Shown: positions 19,550 to 30,094 of the stretch, one piece after another
Layout of the letters: each line of letters begins with the position of its first letter
How positions within the stretch are numbered: position 1 is the stretch's first letter
Assembly: GCA_903859215.1 (NCBI GenBank)
Contig: CAIOLW010000036.1
Coordinates: 62,001 to 126,000, forward strand
Reading direction: 5' to 3'
DNA length: 64,000 nt
Source: an uncultured bacterium
Lineage (GTDB): Bacteria; Krumholzibacteriota; Krumholzibacteriia; LZORAL124-64-63
Made by a program: the position numbers and the translations under genes
The notes under the pieces: model-generated
Seen by the model: only the letters and a program-made list of their open reading frames with translations
Databases searched by the model: none
Told to the model about the DNA's origin: nothing

Positions 19550-20467
19550 ATGTGGAACTATTCCGACAAGGTCATGGACCACTTCCTGAACCCGCGCAAC
19601 GTGGGTGAAGTGGAAAACGCCGACGGCGTGGGCGAGGTGGGGTCGATGGCCTGCGGCGACGCGCTGCGCCTGACGTTCCGCCTGGGCGAGGACGGCCGCA
19701 TCGCCGACGCGAAGTTCAAGACCTTCGGCTGCGGCAGCGCCATCGCCTCGAGCAGCATGCTGACCGAGATGATCCGCGGCAAGACGCTCGAGGAAGCCTC
19801 CCGCGTGACCAACGAGGACATCGCCAACGAACTGGACGGCCTGCCGCGCGAGAAGATGCACTGCTCGGTGATGGGCCGCGAGGCGCTCGAGGCGGCCATG
19901 CTCGACTACTACAAGCGCCAGGGCAAGGAAGTGCCCTGCCACCTGCTGGCCGGCACCTCGCTGCTGTGCCACTGCTTCCAGGTCACCAAGGAGACGGTGC
20001 GCGACGCAATCGAGCGCCACGGCCTCGAGACGATCGAGGAAGTCACGCACTTCACGAAGGCCGGCGGCGGCTGCGAAAGTTGCCACCATGAGATCACCGA
20101 CCTGTTGCGCGAATGCCAGGAGCGACGCGCCTCTGGCGTCGCGCCGGCCGTGCCTGCGGGAGCGCCCCTGATCGAACTGGCGCCGCTCGCTGCGACCGTG
20201 GCGACCGGGCCCGCCCATGCGCCTGCCGACGCCGCGATCGTGGCCCGCATCACCGAACTCCTGGCCACCGAAATCGCCCCGGCGTTGCGCGCCGACGGCG
20301 GCGACATCGAGTTCGTCCGCTACGCCGACCTCCGGGTCCACGTGCGGCTGACCGGTTCGTGCGCCGCCTGCCGGTCGTCGTCCGTCACGATCAGCGGGCT
20401 CGTCGAGCCGCGCCTGCGCGAGTTCGTCGACCCGCGCCTCGTCGTCGTCGAAGTGGGCCGGCGATGA
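19550..20467 (+). CDS. nifU: Iron-sulfur cluster assembly scaffold NifU (full-length, three domains)
   Basis: Scaffold protein on which Fe-S clusters are built from sulfur delivered by NifS. The IscU-like N-terminal domain has its three cysteines (MACGDA C35, FGCGSA C61, MHCSVMG ~C105). The central [2Fe-2S] BFD-like domain reads LLCHCFQVTKETV ... GGGCESCHHEI (~residues 143-180), and the C-terminal Nfu domain has CAACRSS (CxxC). An Ala/Pro-rich linker joins domains two and three. No nitrogenase genes are in view, so this is probably the general Fe-S assembly pair, as in other non-diazotrophs. It overlaps nifS by 4 bp. The start is ATG 19550, with AGGAG about 14 bases upstream. Confidence 0.95.
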   Translation: MWNYSDKVMDHFLNPRNVGEVENADGVGEVGSMACGDALRLTFRLGEDGRIADAKFKTFGCGSAIASSSMLTEMIRGKTLEEASRVTNEDIANELDGLPREKMHCSVMGREALEAAMLDYYKRQGKEVPCHLLAGTSLLCHCFQVTKETVRDAIERHGLETIEEVTHFTKAGGGCESCHHEITDLLRECQERRASGVAPAVPAGAPLIELAPLAATVATGPAHAPADAAIVARITELLATEIAPALRADGGDIEFVRYADLRVHVRLTGSCAACRSSSVTISGLVEPRLREFVDPRLVVVEVGRR

Positions 20468-21693
20468 GCGCCGACGGCCGCCAGCCGGGCCTGCTCGAGG
20501 GTCTGCCGCCGCGCCCGGCGGCCGGCATCTACTTCGACAACAACGCGACGACGCCCGTGGCCCCCGAGGTCGTGGCGAAGATGGTGCCGCTGCTGACCGA
20601 GCACTACGGCAACCCGTCGAGCATGCACTCGTTCGGCGCGCGCGCCGGCGACGAGGTGGCCGTGGCGCGCCAGAAGGTGGCCACCTTCCTGGGCGCAGCC
20701 CAGCCCAGCGAGATCGTCTTCACCAGCGGCGGCTCTGAGGGTGACAACCTCGGCATCGTCGGCACGCTGTACGCCCTGCCTGAAAAGCGGCACCTGGTGA
20801 CCACCGAGGTGGAGCATCCCGCCGTCCTGGGCCTGTGCCGGGAACTGCAGAAGCGCCACGGTTACGACGTCACGTTCCTGAAGGTCGACGGCGCCGGGCG
20901 CCTGGACCCCGGCGACGTGGAGGCCGCGCTGCGGCCCGACACCGCCCTCGTGTCGGTGATGATGGCCAACAACGAGACCGGCGTGCTGTTCGACATCGAG
21001 GCCATCGGGAAGATTGCGCGCGCGCATGGCGTGGTGTTCCACGTCGACGGCGTGCAGGCCGCAGGCAAGCTGCCGCTCGACCTCGAACACCTGCCCGTCG
21101 ACCTGTTCGCCATCTCGGGCCACAAGCTGCACGCGGCCAAGGGCGTCGGCGCACTCTACGTGCGCAAGGGCACGAAGCTGCGCCCGCTCATCGTGGGCGG
21201 CCACCAGGAGCGCGGCCGCCGCGCCGGCACAGAGAACGTCGCCTCGATCGCCGGCCTCGGCGTCGCCTGCGACCTGGCCACGGCCGGCCTCGAGCGCGAG
21301 AACGTCGAGGTGCGCCGCCTGCGCGACCGCCTCGAACAGGGCCTGCTGGCGGCGATCCCCGACTGCCAGGCCAACGGCGATCCGGCCTACCGGTTGCCCA
21401 ACACGACGAACATCAGTTTCCGTTACATCGAGGGCGAGGGCATCCTGCTTTTGCTCGATCGCGCGGGCGTGGCCGCTTCCAGCGGTTCGGCCTGCACCAG
21501 CGGCAGCCTCGAGCCGTCCCACGTCCTGCGCGCGATGGGCCTGCCCTTCACGCTGACGCACGGTTCGATCCGGTTCTCGCTGTCGCGCTACAACACCGAG
21601 GCCGAGGTCGACTACGTCACCGGGGTGCTGCCGAGGATCATCGAGCGCCTGCGCCTGATCACACCGTTCAACGAGCAACGGGCGACCTTCTGA
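20464..21693 (+). CDS. nifS: Cysteine desulfurase NifS/IscS
   Basis: PLP-dependent enzyme that extracts sulfur from L-cysteine for NifU. At 409 residues it is normal length. It starts at ATG 20464 (ATGA overlap with nifU). Motifs: the N-terminal IYFDNNATTPVAPEVV, TSGGSEGDNLGI, VEHPAVLG, the PLP lysine in ISGHKLHAAKGVG (~K221), the glycine-rich GGHQERGRRAGTENV, and the catalytic cysteine loop SSGSACTSGSLEPSHVL (~C344). The mobile Cys loop with SSGSACTSG is the class I form. The 526-aa ORF of the track adds antisense-like residues from within nifU and should be trimmed. Confidence 0.95.
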   Translation: MSADGRQPGLLEGLPPRPAAGIYFDNNATTPVAPEVVAKMVPLLTEHYGNPSSMHSFGARAGDEVAVARQKVATFLGAAQPSEIVFTSGGSEGDNLGIVGTLYALPEKRHLVTTEVEHPAVLGLCRELQKRHGYDVTFLKVDGAGRLDPGDVEAALRPDTALVSVMMANNETGVLFDIEAIGKIARAHGVVFHVDGVQAAGKLPLDLEHLPVDLFAISGHKLHAAKGVGALYVRKGTKLRPLIVGGHQERGRRAGTENVASIAGLGVACDLATAGLERENVEVRRLRDRLEQGLLAAIPDCQANGDPAYRLPNTTNISFRYIEGEGILLLLDRAGVAASSGSACTSGSLEPSHVLRAMGLPFTLTHGSIRFSLSRYNTEAEVDYVTGVLPRIIERLRLITPFNEQRATF

Positions 21694-21730
21694 GCCGCGG
21701 GGGCGCTCCCGCGGGCGCCCGGTAGGATAT

Positions 21731-24700
21731 ATGACCGACGCCTCGCACACGTCGCGCGGCGGCCCGGGTGGGCTGCTGCACGCCGCCCTGCTGGACAAGG
21801 TGGCGGGCGAGGGCCTCGAAACGGCCGTCGCTGCGCTGAGGTCCGCCCTGCAGGGGCCGGGCGAGGGCCCGCTGCTGGTGACCGGCCTGCGCGGCGGCGC
21901 TCCCGGGCTCATGCTGGCCGCGTGGCACGCCGCCAGCGGGCGCCCGGCCCTGGTCGTGACCCCCGACCGCGAGACCGCCGACCGCCTCGCCGACGACCTC
22001 GAGGTCTGGCTCGGCGCCGGCGCCGTGTGCTACCTGCCGCAACCCGAAGTCCTCGCCTTCGACCGCAACTCGCCCGACGCCGCCACGGCCGGCGACTACC
22101 TGGTCGGCCTGCACAGGTTGCGCACGCAGGCCGGCGTCCTGGGCGTGACGTCGCTCGCGGCGCTGCGCCAGCGCGTGATGGCGCCCGGCACGCTCGAGCA
22201 CGCGGTCATCCGCCTGCGAACCGGCCTGCGCCTGGACCCGGACCAGCTCGGCGTACTCCTGGCCCGGGGCGGCTACCGTCCCGCCGGCATGGTCGCGAAG
22301 ATCGGCGATTTCGCGCGGCGCGGCGGCCTGCTCGACGTCTTCGCGCCCGGCGACCGGCCCCTGCGCATCGAGTTCTTCGACGACGAGATCGTGTCGCTGC
22401 GCCTGTTCGAGGTCGAGTCGCAGCGCACCGTCGAGCGCACCGAGGAAGCCGTCATCATCCCGGTCAGCCACCTCTGGCTGGACGACGATGCCTGCCTGGC
22501 CTGCCTGGCCCGCGCCGAGCAGGAGTTGGCGGCGCGGCCCGAGGGACCCGACCCCGACGCGCTGGAAGACCTGCAGCGCCGGCTCGAGGACCGATTGGTC
22601 GACGACGGCATCGAGAGCTACCTGCCCTGGACCGGCCCGACGGCCACGCTCATCGACTACCTGCCCGAGGGCGCGACGGTGTTCTGGTGTGACCCCGTCC
22701 GGCTGAACGAACAGTCCGACCTGCTGGACGCCGAACTGCCGCGCCTGCGCGAGGGGCGCGCCGAGCGTGACCCCGTGCTGCCGCGCATCGACGAGCTGGT
22801 CGAGCCGACGGCGAAGCTGGCCGCCCGGCGCCTGCGCCATGTGCAACTGGCCGAATCGCGCATCGCCGGCGACGCGGCCTCCCACTGGCTCGACGCCGAA
22901 CCGCGCGCCGTGGTCGATTTCCCGACCACCGCGCAGTCGCTGCGAGGGGGCGCTGTGGCCGCCCTGTGCGCGGAAATGCTCGCGCGCGAGACCGCCGGCG
23001 ACGCAGTCCTGCTGCTGTGCGACAACCGTGGCCAGGCCGAGCGCCTGGCCGACCTGCTGGACGAGGACACCGCCGCGGCCCCGGGCACGCGCCCACTCGT
23101 CGGCGGCGTCTCGGCGGGCTTCGCCTGGCCCGCCGCGCGCCTGTACTGCCTGACGGACCACGAGTTCTTCGAGCGCTACCGCCGCCCCGTGCGCGCCCGC
23201 CACCGCAGCAGCGGCGTGGTGAAGGAACGCGCGTCGCTGCGCCCGGGCGAGCACGTCGTGCACCTCGAATACGGCATCGGGAAGTACCAGGGCCTGCGCG
23301 TCATCACCGTCGAGGGCGTCGAGCGCGAGTGCCTGCTGCTCGAGTACGCCGACGACGGCAAGGTCTACGTCCCGGTCGAGAACATCGACCAGGTCGAGCG
23401 CTACAGTTCCGACCAGGGCGCCAACCCGCCGCTCGCGCGCCTGGGCTCCGGCAGCTGGCTGAAGGTCAAGGGCAAGGCCAGCAAGGCCATCCGCGCGATG
23501 GCCGCCGAGCTGATCGATCTCTATGCCGCCCGCCGCGCCAAGCCGGGCTACGCCTTCCCGCCGGACGGCCACCTGCAGCGCGCGCTCGAGGACTCGTTCC
23601 TCTGGGACGAGACGCCTGACCAGCTCACGGCCATCAACGAGGTCAAGCGCGACATGGAGGGGGCCGAGCCGATGGACCGCCTGATCTGCGGCGATGTCGG
23701 CTTCGGCAAGACCGAGGTGGCCATCCGTGCCGCATTCAAGGCCGTCGCCGCCGGCAAGCAGGTCGCCATCCTGTGCCCGACCACGCTGCTGGCCGCGCAG
23801 CACGGCGAGACGTTCAGCGAGCGCTTCCGCGACTTTCCGGTGAAGGTGGCCGTGCTCAACCGCTACCGCACGCCGGCCGAGCAGAAGGACGTCCTCGCGC
23901 GCCTGGCCGCCGGCAGCCTGGATGTCCTGGTCGGCACGCACCGCCTGCTGTCGCGCGACGTCAAGTTCAAGGACCTGGGCCTGCTGGTGGTCGACGAGGA
24001 ACAGCGTTTCGGCGTGCGCCACAAGGAGCGCCTGAAGGAGATGAAGCGGCAGGTCGACGCCATCACGCTCAGCGCGACGCCGATCCCGCGCACGCTCTAC
24101 CTGGCGCTGATGGGCGCGCGCGACATGTCGCTGATCAACACGCCGCCCCGCGATCGCCTGCCCATCCACACCGAGCTCTGCGCCTTCGACAAGCGGGTGC
24201 TCGTCGAGGCGATCCTGCGCGAGCTGCACCGCGGCGGCCAGGTGTTCTTCGTGCACAACCGCGTGCAGACGATCGAGGGCATGGCCCAGCTCATCCGCGA
24301 ACTGATGCCGAACGTGCGGGTCGGCTGGGCCCACGGCCAGATGGACGAAGAGAAGCTGGAAAAGATCATGACCAGCTTCCTGGCCCACGAGCTCGACGTG
24401 CTCGTGTCCACCTCGATCATCGAGTCGGGTCTGGACATGCCGCGCGTCAATACCATCATCATCGATCGCGCCGACCGCTTCGGCCTGGCGCAGCTCTACC
24501 AGCTGCGCGGTCGCGTCGGGCGCTCCAACCACCGCGCCTTCGCCTACCTGATGACGCCGCCGGGCGAGCGCCTGACGGCCGAGGCCCGCCGCCGGCTGGC
24601 GGCGCTGGAGGAGTTCCAGGCCCTCGGTTCCGGCTACCACATCGCGATGCGCGACCTGGAGATCCGCGGGGCCGGTAACCTGCTGGGCGAGGAGCAGCAC

Positions 24701-25249
24701 GGCCACATGGAGGCCATCGGCTTCGACCTCTACTGCCGGCTGCTCGAGGAAACCGTGGCGGAACTCCAGGGCGGCGGCGGTGTTGCTCCGCTGGACGTGA
24801 AGGTTGATCTTCGCGTCGCGGCGTACCTGCCCGACGATTACGTGGGCGACCCCCAGCACAAGATGGACCTGTACCGACGCGTGGCGCGGACCCGCCGCTC
24901 CGAAGCGTGTCACCGGCTGCGGGACGAGTTCAAGGATCGCTACGGGCCGCTTCCCGCCCCGGTTCACAACCTGCTGGAAATCCAGAGGTTGCGGATCCGC
25001 GCCGGGAAGCTGGGCATCGTCGAGGTGCGGGGCGGGCGGCAGGGCTGCGACTTCTTTTTCGCTGGCGGAAGGGAACCGGCGCCGCCTATTATACAAGGCT
25101 TGATGGCGTCAGGCCCCAAAGGCCTGCAGTTCAAGGCCATCGACCAGTTCATCATGAAGGTGCCGGCCAACCGCGAGGAACATCTGGCGGTGGCGGATGC
25201 CGTGCTTGACCGCCTGGCGGCCCTGCAGGGGGTCAGCCTCGAGGGCTGA
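21731..25249 (+). CDS. mfd: Transcription-repair coupling factor Mfd
   Basis: Removes RNA polymerase stalled at DNA lesions and recruits UvrA. The 1172-residue length is typical. The N-terminal UvrB-like module ([19 protein letters not shown] ... [15 protein letters not shown]), the RNAP-interacting RID/CarD-like domain ([18 protein letters not shown], ~residues 510-530), the SF2 translocase motifs (Walker [12 protein letters not shown] near 655, DEEQRFGV near 755, [27 protein letters not shown]) and the C-terminal TRCF domain are all present. The 1142-aa minus-strand ORF over the same DNA is a GC-driven shadow. The ATG at 21731 begins 37 bp after nifS. Confidence 0.97.
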   Translation: MTDASHTSRGGPGGLLHAALLDKVAGEGLETAVAALRSALQGPGEGPLLVTGLRGGAPGLMLAAWHAASGRPALVVTPDRETADRLADDLEVWLGAGAVCYLPQPEVLAFDRNSPDAATAGDYLVGLHRLRTQAGVLGVTSLAALRQRVMAPGTLEHAVIRLRTGLRLDPDQLGVLLARGGYRPAGMVAKIGDFARRGGLLDVFAPGDRPLRIEFFDDEIVSLRLFEVESQRTVERTEEAVIIPVSHLWLDDDACLACLARAEQELAARPEGPDPDALEDLQRRLEDRLVDDGIESYLPWTGPTATLIDYLPEGATVFWCDPVRLNEQSDLLDAELPRLREGRAERDPVLPRIDELVEPTAKLAARRLRHVQLAESRIAGDAASHWLDAEPRAVVDFPTTAQSLRGGAVAALCAEMLARETAGDAVLLLCDNRGQAERLADLLDEDTAAAPGTRPLVGGVSAGFAWPAARLYCLTDHEFFERYRRPVRARHRSSGVVKERASLRPGEHVVHLEYGIGKYQGLRVITVEGVERECLLLEYADDGKVYVPVENIDQVERYSSDQGANPPLARLGSGSWLKVKGKASKAIRAMAAELIDLYAARRAKPGYAFPPDGHLQRALEDSFLWDETPDQLTAINEVKRDMEGAEPMDRLICGDVGFGKTEVAIRAAFKAVAAGKQVAILCPTTLLAAQHGETFSERFRDFPVKVAVLNRYRTPAEQKDVLARLAAGSLDVLVGTHRLLSRDVKFKDLGLLVVDEEQRFGVRHKERLKEMKRQVDAITLSATPIPRTLYLALMGARDMSLINTPPRDRLPIHTELCAFDKRVLVEAILRELHRGGQVFFVHNRVQTIEGMAQLIRELMPNVRVGWAHGQMDEEKLEKIMTSFLAHELDVLVSTSIIESGLDMPRVNTIIIDRADRFGLAQLYQLRGRVGRSNHRAFAYLMTPPGERLTAEARRRLAALEEFQALGSGYHIAMRDLEIRGAGNLLGEEQHGHMEAIGFDLYCRLLEETVAELQGGGGVAPLDVKVDLRVAAYLPDDYVGDPQHKMDLYRRVARTRRSEACHRLRDEFKDRYGPLPAPVHNLLEIQRLRIRAGKLGIVEVRGGRQGCDFFFAGGREPAPPIIQGLMASGPKGLQFKAIDQFIMKVPANREEHLAVADAVLDRLAALQGVSLEG

Positions 25250-25319
25250 CCACGGTCCGTGTCCGGTCAAAGTCCCGTGTCAGTTAAGTCCTGAGCCGGT
25301 CCAAGTCCAAGGAGATCCC

Positions 25320-27137
25320 ATGAGCCCGTCACGCAGATTCTCGTACCGCTCCGCCCTGGTCGTGGCGGCCTTCGTGGCGGTCGTCACCGTTTTCGGCGCC
25401 GGTTGCGGCAGCCGGGGCAAGCCGGGCGCTGTCGTCCTGGCCAAGGTGGGCGACAAGGAGATCACCGTCGCGACCTACGAGAGCACGCTGGCGGGCATGA
25501 GCGAGAGCGACCTGCCTCGCGACGACAGCGGCGCGCTTCTCGACACGGCGCTGCTTCCGGGCAAACGCAAGTTCCTCGACTCCATCATCAACAAGGACAT
25601 CATGGTGGCGACCGCCCGGAAGATCGGGCTCGACAGCGATGCGAAGATCGAGACGGCCCGCAAGACGCTGACGTCGTACGAGTCGGTCGCCGCGGCCCGC
25701 GAGCGCTTCGTCAACAAGCCGGCCTCCGTCGTATCCGAAGCCGCCATCCAGACCTATTACGAGAACTTCGGCCGCATCCGCAAGTGCCGCTACCTGATCA
25801 CCAACATGCGCGAAGATGCGGTGAAGGCGCGCGAGAAGGCGATGTCCGGCGCCGACTGGGCCGACGTTTTCCGCGAGTTCCACGACGGCCTGCAGAAGCC
25901 GGGGATGTCGTACAACATCGACGTGCCGTACGGCCGCTTCATCGCCAACTTCGAGGATCCTATTTTCGCCGCGAAGGTCGGCGACATCACCGAACCTGTG
26001 CCCTCGGCGTACGGTTGGTGGGTCCTGAAGGTCGACAGCGAGGAGCAGGGCAAGAAGCCCCCGCTGGAAGAAGCCCGCAAGAGCATCACGGCGTCGATCA
26101 TCACGCACGCCCAGATGCGCCTGATCGACACCTTCAAGGATGAATTGCACACGAAGTACAAGATGTACGTGCGCGAGGATGCCTTGATGAAGGCCTACGA
26201 GGGGCTGCCGCCCGACGAGTCGATGTTCTACCCGGGAACTACCAATGCGCTCAAGCGCGAGGACCTCGTCCCGCTGAAGCTGGACCCGCGCGACATGGAC
26301 ATGGACTTCTACGGCTACGAGTACAAGGGCGAGCCCCGGAAGTACACGCTGGGCGACTTCAAGGCGGCCTACGACCGCATGAACGTGTTCGAGCGCCCGA
26401 AATGGGGCGACATGGTCGGCGGCCTGAAGTTGAAGGTCAGCGACGAGATTGACCGCGCTCTCCTGAACTTCGACGCCCAGGATCGCGGGCTGGACAAGGA
26501 CCCCGGGGTGCTGGCCAAGGTCGACGTCAAGGTCGAGCAAATGCTCGTCCAGAAGCTGTTTGATGAAGGCGTCGGCTACGACAAGGACGTCAAGCCCGCG
26601 GCGCTGGACTCGGCCTGGGCTCTCGTCAAGAACGATTACAACCTGCCCGAGACGCGCTCGGGCAAGCGCATCGTGCTCGCTGACAAGGCGACGGCCGACC
26701 AGGCCTTCGCCGCGCTGGGCGGCGGCATGGCCTGGCGCAAGGCGCTGAACACCTATGGCGCCAAGGAGACCGAGGCCGCCGGCGGCACGGAGGTCAGCGG
26801 TGTCCGCGTCGATTCGCAGGGCCCCGAGCGCGATGGCCTGTTCGCGCTGCAGCCCACCAAGTTCAGCCAGCCCCTCGCGGTCGGCGACGGCCGCTGGGAG
26901 ATCGTCCTGCTCGAGAGCGTGAACCCGCCCCGCAGCCAGAAGATGGAAGAAGTGGCCGAGGCTGTCGTCAAGCGCATCCGGAACGCGCGCGAGGAAGAGG
27001 CCTTCAAGAAGGCGCTCGAAGGCTGGAAACAGCAGGTGCCGGTCGTCATTCATGAGGATCGGCTCAACAAGACCCGCTCGTGGAAGGAACTGACCGATGC
27101 GGCGAGCCAGACTGCGGCGCCTTCTCCCGGCAAGTAG
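25320..27137 (+). CDS. Parvulin-type peptidyl-prolyl isomerase lipoprotein
   Basis: A 605-residue periplasmic folding factor anchored by lipidation: the signal peptide ends in a lipobox FGAGC at about residue 24. A SurA-N-like chaperone region (residues ~35-165, KVGDKEITVATYESTL) is followed by a parvulin domain (~170-260, RYLITNMREDAVKAREKAM ... EPVPSAYGWWVLKV) and a second degenerate parvulin-like segment near 480-580. The ATG at 25320 follows AAGGAGATCCC. The next gene (SurA-like) starts inside its 3' end (41-bp overlap), so the two chaperones are coupled and probably assist outer-membrane protein biogenesis. Confidence 0.82.
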   Translation: MSPSRRFSYRSALVVAAFVAVVTVFGAGCGSRGKPGAVVLAKVGDKEITVATYESTLAGMSESDLPRDDSGALLDTALLPGKRKFLDSIINKDIMVATARKIGLDSDAKIETARKTLTSYESVAAARERFVNKPASVVSEAAIQTYYENFGRIRKCRYLITNMREDAVKAREKAMSGADWADVFREFHDGLQKPGMSYNIDVPYGRFIANFEDPIFAAKVGDITEPVPSAYGWWVLKVDSEEQGKKPPLEEARKSITASIITHAQMRLIDTFKDELHTKYKMYVREDALMKAYEGLPPDESMFYPGTTNALKREDLVPLKLDPRDMDMDFYGYEYKGEPRKYTLGDFKAAYDRMNVFERPKWGDMVGGLKLKVSDEIDRALLNFDAQDRGLDKDPGVLAKVDVKVEQMLVQKLFDEGVGYDKDVKPAALDSAWALVKNDYNLPETRSGKRIVLADKATADQAFAALGGGMAWRKALNTYGAKETEAAGGTEVSGVRVDSQGPERDGLFALQPTKFSQPLAVGDGRWEIVLLESVNPPRSQKMEEVAEAVVKRIRNAREEEAFKKALEGWKQQVPVVIHEDRLNKTRSWKELTDAASQTAAPSPGK

Positions 27138-28470
27138 CCTCCTGTTCGTGCTGGCGCTCGCCGCCGGGCCCCTGGCGGGCCCGGCGGCGGGGGCCGAGCC
27201 CGTTCCGGCCCCCGAAGCCGTCCCGGCGGAAGGGAATACGCCGGTCCTGGTGGACCGTGTCGTCGCGATCGTCGACGAGGAACCGATCCTGCAGAGCGAT
27301 GTCGAGCGCGAAACCGAGCTCTACCGGCTCGAGCGCCAGTATGCCAATCAGGAGATCACCGCCGACGACGCCACCGTGCGGCGCGAGGTGCTCGACCGGT
27401 TGATCGAGAGCAAGCTGATCATCGCCGCGGCGAAGCTGGCCGACATGAGCGTCGACCAGGAAGCCATCGCCGGCAGCGTCGAGCAGAAGATCCAGCAGTT
27501 CGTCGAACGGTTCGGCAGCCTGGCGGCGCTCGAGGCCGAGCTGGCCCGCAGCGGCATGACGCTGGTTGACTACCGCGCCCGCATGGCCTCACAGCTCCGC
27601 GACCAGCAGTACATGCGCCTGGTCGTCGGCAAATTCATCCGCCCCGACATCGAGGTGATGGAGAACGAGGTTCGCGACTACTACCAGGCCCACCTGGCAG
27701 AGATGCCTTCGGAGCCCGACAGCGTGACCATCGCCGACATCCTCGTCGCCGTGCAGCCGTCGCGGGAGGCGCGCCAACTGGTGCAGCAGAAGGTCACGAA
27801 GGTGCAGGCTGCGCTGTCGCGCGGCATGCCGTTCGGCGACGCCGCGAAGGCGTATTCCGAGGATGCGGCGGCCGCGCGCGGCGGTGTCGTGGGCGTCGTC
27901 GGGCGCGATGACCTCTACGACGAGGGCCTGTCCAGCGCCGTTTTCGCGCTGAAGGTCGGCCAGGTCGGCGAGCCGGTCGTCACGACCCGTGGCGTCCACA
28001 TCGTCCGCCTCGACGCCGTCCAGGAGGACGGTCGCCGCGCGATCAGCCAGATCTTCCTGCCGATCAGCGTGACCGACCAGGACATTGCGGCCGCCAAGGC
28101 GACGGCCGAGGCGGCCCGCGCGCGGGTCGCCGGCGGCGAGGCGTTTTCGCTCGTGGCGGCCGACGTCAGTGCGGATGCCGCGTCGGCGCGCAACGGCGGC
28201 ATGCTCGGCACGTTCCGTCTCGAGGACCTCAGCGAATCGTTCCGCAAGGCGCTCACCGACCTGCCGGCGGACGCCGTCAGCGAACCGGTCATGACGCCGG
28301 CCGGGTGGTACGTGTTCAAGATGATCTCGCGCAAGCAGGGGCACACGTTCACCTACGAGGAACTTTCAGAGCAGTTGAGGCAGGCCGTGGAATCCCAGAA
28401 GATCGAGGCGGCGCTGGCGACCTACGTCAAGGACCTGCGCAAGCGCTTCTTCATCGAGGAGAAGAGCTGA
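27097..28470 (+). CDS. SurA-like periplasmic chaperone/peptidyl-prolyl isomerase
   Basis: A 457-residue exported chaperone. After a Sec signal peptide (MRRARLRRLLPASSLLFVLA), the SurA N-domain reads VLVDRVVAIVDEEPILQSDVE, with helices to residue ~190. Two parvulin domains follow (~205-305, TIADILVAVQPSREARQLVQ, and ~305-410, AISQIFLPISVTDQDIAAAK), the second ending in the family pattern PVMTPAGWYVFKMISRK. The order N-PPI-PPI matches E. coli SurA, which delivers beta-barrel proteins to BamA. Overlap with the preceding PPIase lipoprotein gene implies one transcript. It ends convergently with the GT2 gene (20-bp overlap). Confidence 0.88.
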   Translation: MRRARLRRLLPASSLLFVLALAAGPLAGPAAGAEPVPAPEAVPAEGNTPVLVDRVVAIVDEEPILQSDVERETELYRLERQYANQEITADDATVRREVLDRLIESKLIIAAAKLADMSVDQEAIAGSVEQKIQQFVERFGSLAALEAELARSGMTLVDYRARMASQLRDQQYMRLVVGKFIRPDIEVMENEVRDYYQAHLAEMPSEPDSVTIADILVAVQPSREARQLVQQKVTKVQAALSRGMPFGDAAKAYSEDAAAARGGVVGVVGRDDLYDEGLSSAVFALKVGQVGEPVVTTRGVHIVRLDAVQEDGRRAISQIFLPISVTDQDIAAAKATAEAARARVAGGEAFSLVAADVSADAASARNGGMLGTFRLEDLSESFRKALTDLPADAVSEPVMTPAGWYVFKMISRKQGHTFTYEELSEQLRQAVESQKIEAALATYVKDLRKRFFIEEKS

Positions 28471-29938
28471 CCGGGACGGGCGCCCGTTCCGCGATCCAAT
28501 CAGGCAGCCAGGGGAATGCATCGGCCAGCGCGCCGGCCCGCTCGACGAACCCGTCGCGCAGGCCGGCGCGCGGCGCGTTCCACAGGCCCTGCAGCCAGGC
28601 GCGCAGTTCCGCGTCGGCGTCGGGGCCTTCCAACTCCACCGTCACGTCCAGCGCGATGCCGAGCACCACGGCGACGAAGGCGGCGCCGAGGGCCCGGCGC
28701 GGTGCGGCCAGGTTCTCCGCGAGGACGGCGAGGGACTGCTCGGGCCGGCCGGCGGCCAGCAGCGCCCGGGCCACTGCGACCGCGACGTCGTCACTGCGGC
28801 GGGCGTGGTCCGCCAGGAACGCGGCCGCCTGCGGGGCGGGCGTGAACGCCGCCACTGCGAGCAGGGCCTCCGCGTCGGCCGGTTCGCCGTCGGCAGCCAG
28901 GCGCGCCAGGCCCGCCGCTGCCGCCAGGTCGCCGCGCCGGGCGGCGACGCGACACAGGCCCAGCAGCGCCCGCGTCCGGTTCCCGGCTCCCGGTGTCGGG
29001 TCGTCGGCCATCCACAGGCACTCCCGGTAGGCGAGTTCGGCTCCATCCAGGTTCGCGCCGGCTTCCAGCAGCGCGCCGCGGCGCAGGTGCCACGCGGGCC
29101 CCTGTGGCACGCGGGGCGCCTGCCGGTCCAGCCACGACAGGGCCTCGAGGGGCGCGCCGGGCAGCAGCTGCGCGATCAACGCCGCGCAGTCTGCGGCCCA
29201 CGCGCGGCCGTCCAGGGTGGTGTCGGGCGCAGCTTCGAAGGCGCGGCGGGCCGTGGGGACCTCGGATTCCCACAGGGGCCGGTCGTCCCAGAATCGCGCC
29301 AGCTCGAGCAGCTTGAAGCGGCAGTAGAGATCGTCCGGGTCGTCGGCCAGCGCCAGCCGCAGCAGGCGCAGGTCGCGCTCCTTCTTGTGCCGGGCCGTGG
29401 CCGCCGCGCGCGCATAGCCCAGGTGGTCCACGCCGCCCGGCAGGTGCCGCATGGCCAGGCCGTGGCGGCCCAGGAAGGTGGCGACGTCGTCGGCGACGTC
29501 CTCGTGGATGCGGTGGCGGAAGCGGATGTCGGGCGCATTGCGGAACAGGCGCAGCAGGCGCGCCTCGCTGTGGCCCCCGCCCGGCAGCGCATTGCGCATG
29601 ACGACCGTGGCGGCGCCGGCATTGCCGTCCCGGGCGACCAGTTCGCGGATGGCCCCGGCCAGTTCCGGGCCCATGCGTTCGTCGGCGTCCAGGAACAGGA
29701 CCCAGCGGCCCGTGGCCCCGGCAAGCGAGGCGTTGCGGGCGGCGGCGAAATCGTCCCGCCAGGGAAAATCCACGACGCGGCCGCCGGCATTGCGGACCAG
29801 GTCGGGGGAACCATCTGCCGATCCGGTGTCGGCGACGACCAGTTCATCCCACAGGCCGGTCACGGACGCCAGGAATCCGGGCAGCATGGCGGCCTCGTCC
29901 CGGATGATCATGCACAGGCTCAAAAGGCGTTCAGACAA
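28451..29938 (-). CDS. Family 2 glycosyltransferase with TPR-like C-terminus
   Basis: A 495-residue cytoplasmic GT-A glycosyltransferase. The N-terminal domain has SLCMIIRDEAAMLPGFLASV, VVADTGSADGSPDLVRNA and the DxD-type metal/nucleotide-sugar motif WVLFLDADERMGPEL (~residues 84-98), then FRHRIHEDV near 150. From about 200 onward it is alpha-helical and Ala/Leu-rich with TPR-like periodicity (LYCRFKLLELARFWDD), as in bacterial tetratricopeptide glycosyltransferases. The TTG at 29938 is chosen for a GAGGGT six bases upstream; the track's 829-aa version reads antisense to ftsE. Acceptor unknown. Confidence 0.83.
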   Translation of the reverse strand: MSERLLSLCMIIRDEAAMLPGFLASVTGLWDELVVADTGSADGSPDLVRNAGGRVVDFPWRDDFAAARNASLAGATGRWVLFLDADERMGPELAGAIRELVARDGNAGAATVVMRNALPGGGHSEARLLRLFRNAPDIRFRHRIHEDVADDVATFLGRHGLAMRHLPGGVDHLGYARAAATARHKKERDLRLLRLALADDPDDLYCRFKLLELARFWDDRPLWESEVPTARRAFEAAPDTTLDGRAWAADCAALIAQLLPGAPLEALSWLDRQAPRVPQGPAWHLRRGALLEAGANLDGAELAYRECLWMADDPTPGAGNRTRALLGLCRVAARRGDLAAAAGLARLAADGEPADAEALLAVAAFTPAPQAAAFLADHARRSDDVAVAVARALLAAGRPEQSLAVLAENLAAPRRALGAAFVAVVLGIALDVTVELEGPDADAELRAWLQGLWNAPRAGLRDGFVERAGALADAFPWLPDWIAERAPVPVSSSPR

Positions 29939-30094
29939 CGTCTTACCCTCGCGGTGGCGATTCCTGCGGGCCCTGTGGCCCGGCCGATGGGCACGGAACG
30001 TGCAAAACCTGCGCCGAACAGGGGCCGGAAGCGGAGCCGGGGGAATGCCACCCGGCCCGTCCGGCCGTGCCCGATCCACGCAGGGAGCCCAGCC

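Noticed and set aside
21668-25096. 1142-aa minus-strand ORF over mfd
   Set aside because: Mirror of a high-GC gene: low-complexity Arg/Ala/Gly-rich translation without motifs, fully antisense to a clearly conserved mfd.
25260-25320. Short direct repeats CCGGTCAAAGTCC/CCGGTCCAAGTCC between mfd and the PPIase gene
   Set aside because: Two imperfect copies only; could be chance or part of a leader, too weak for a feature.
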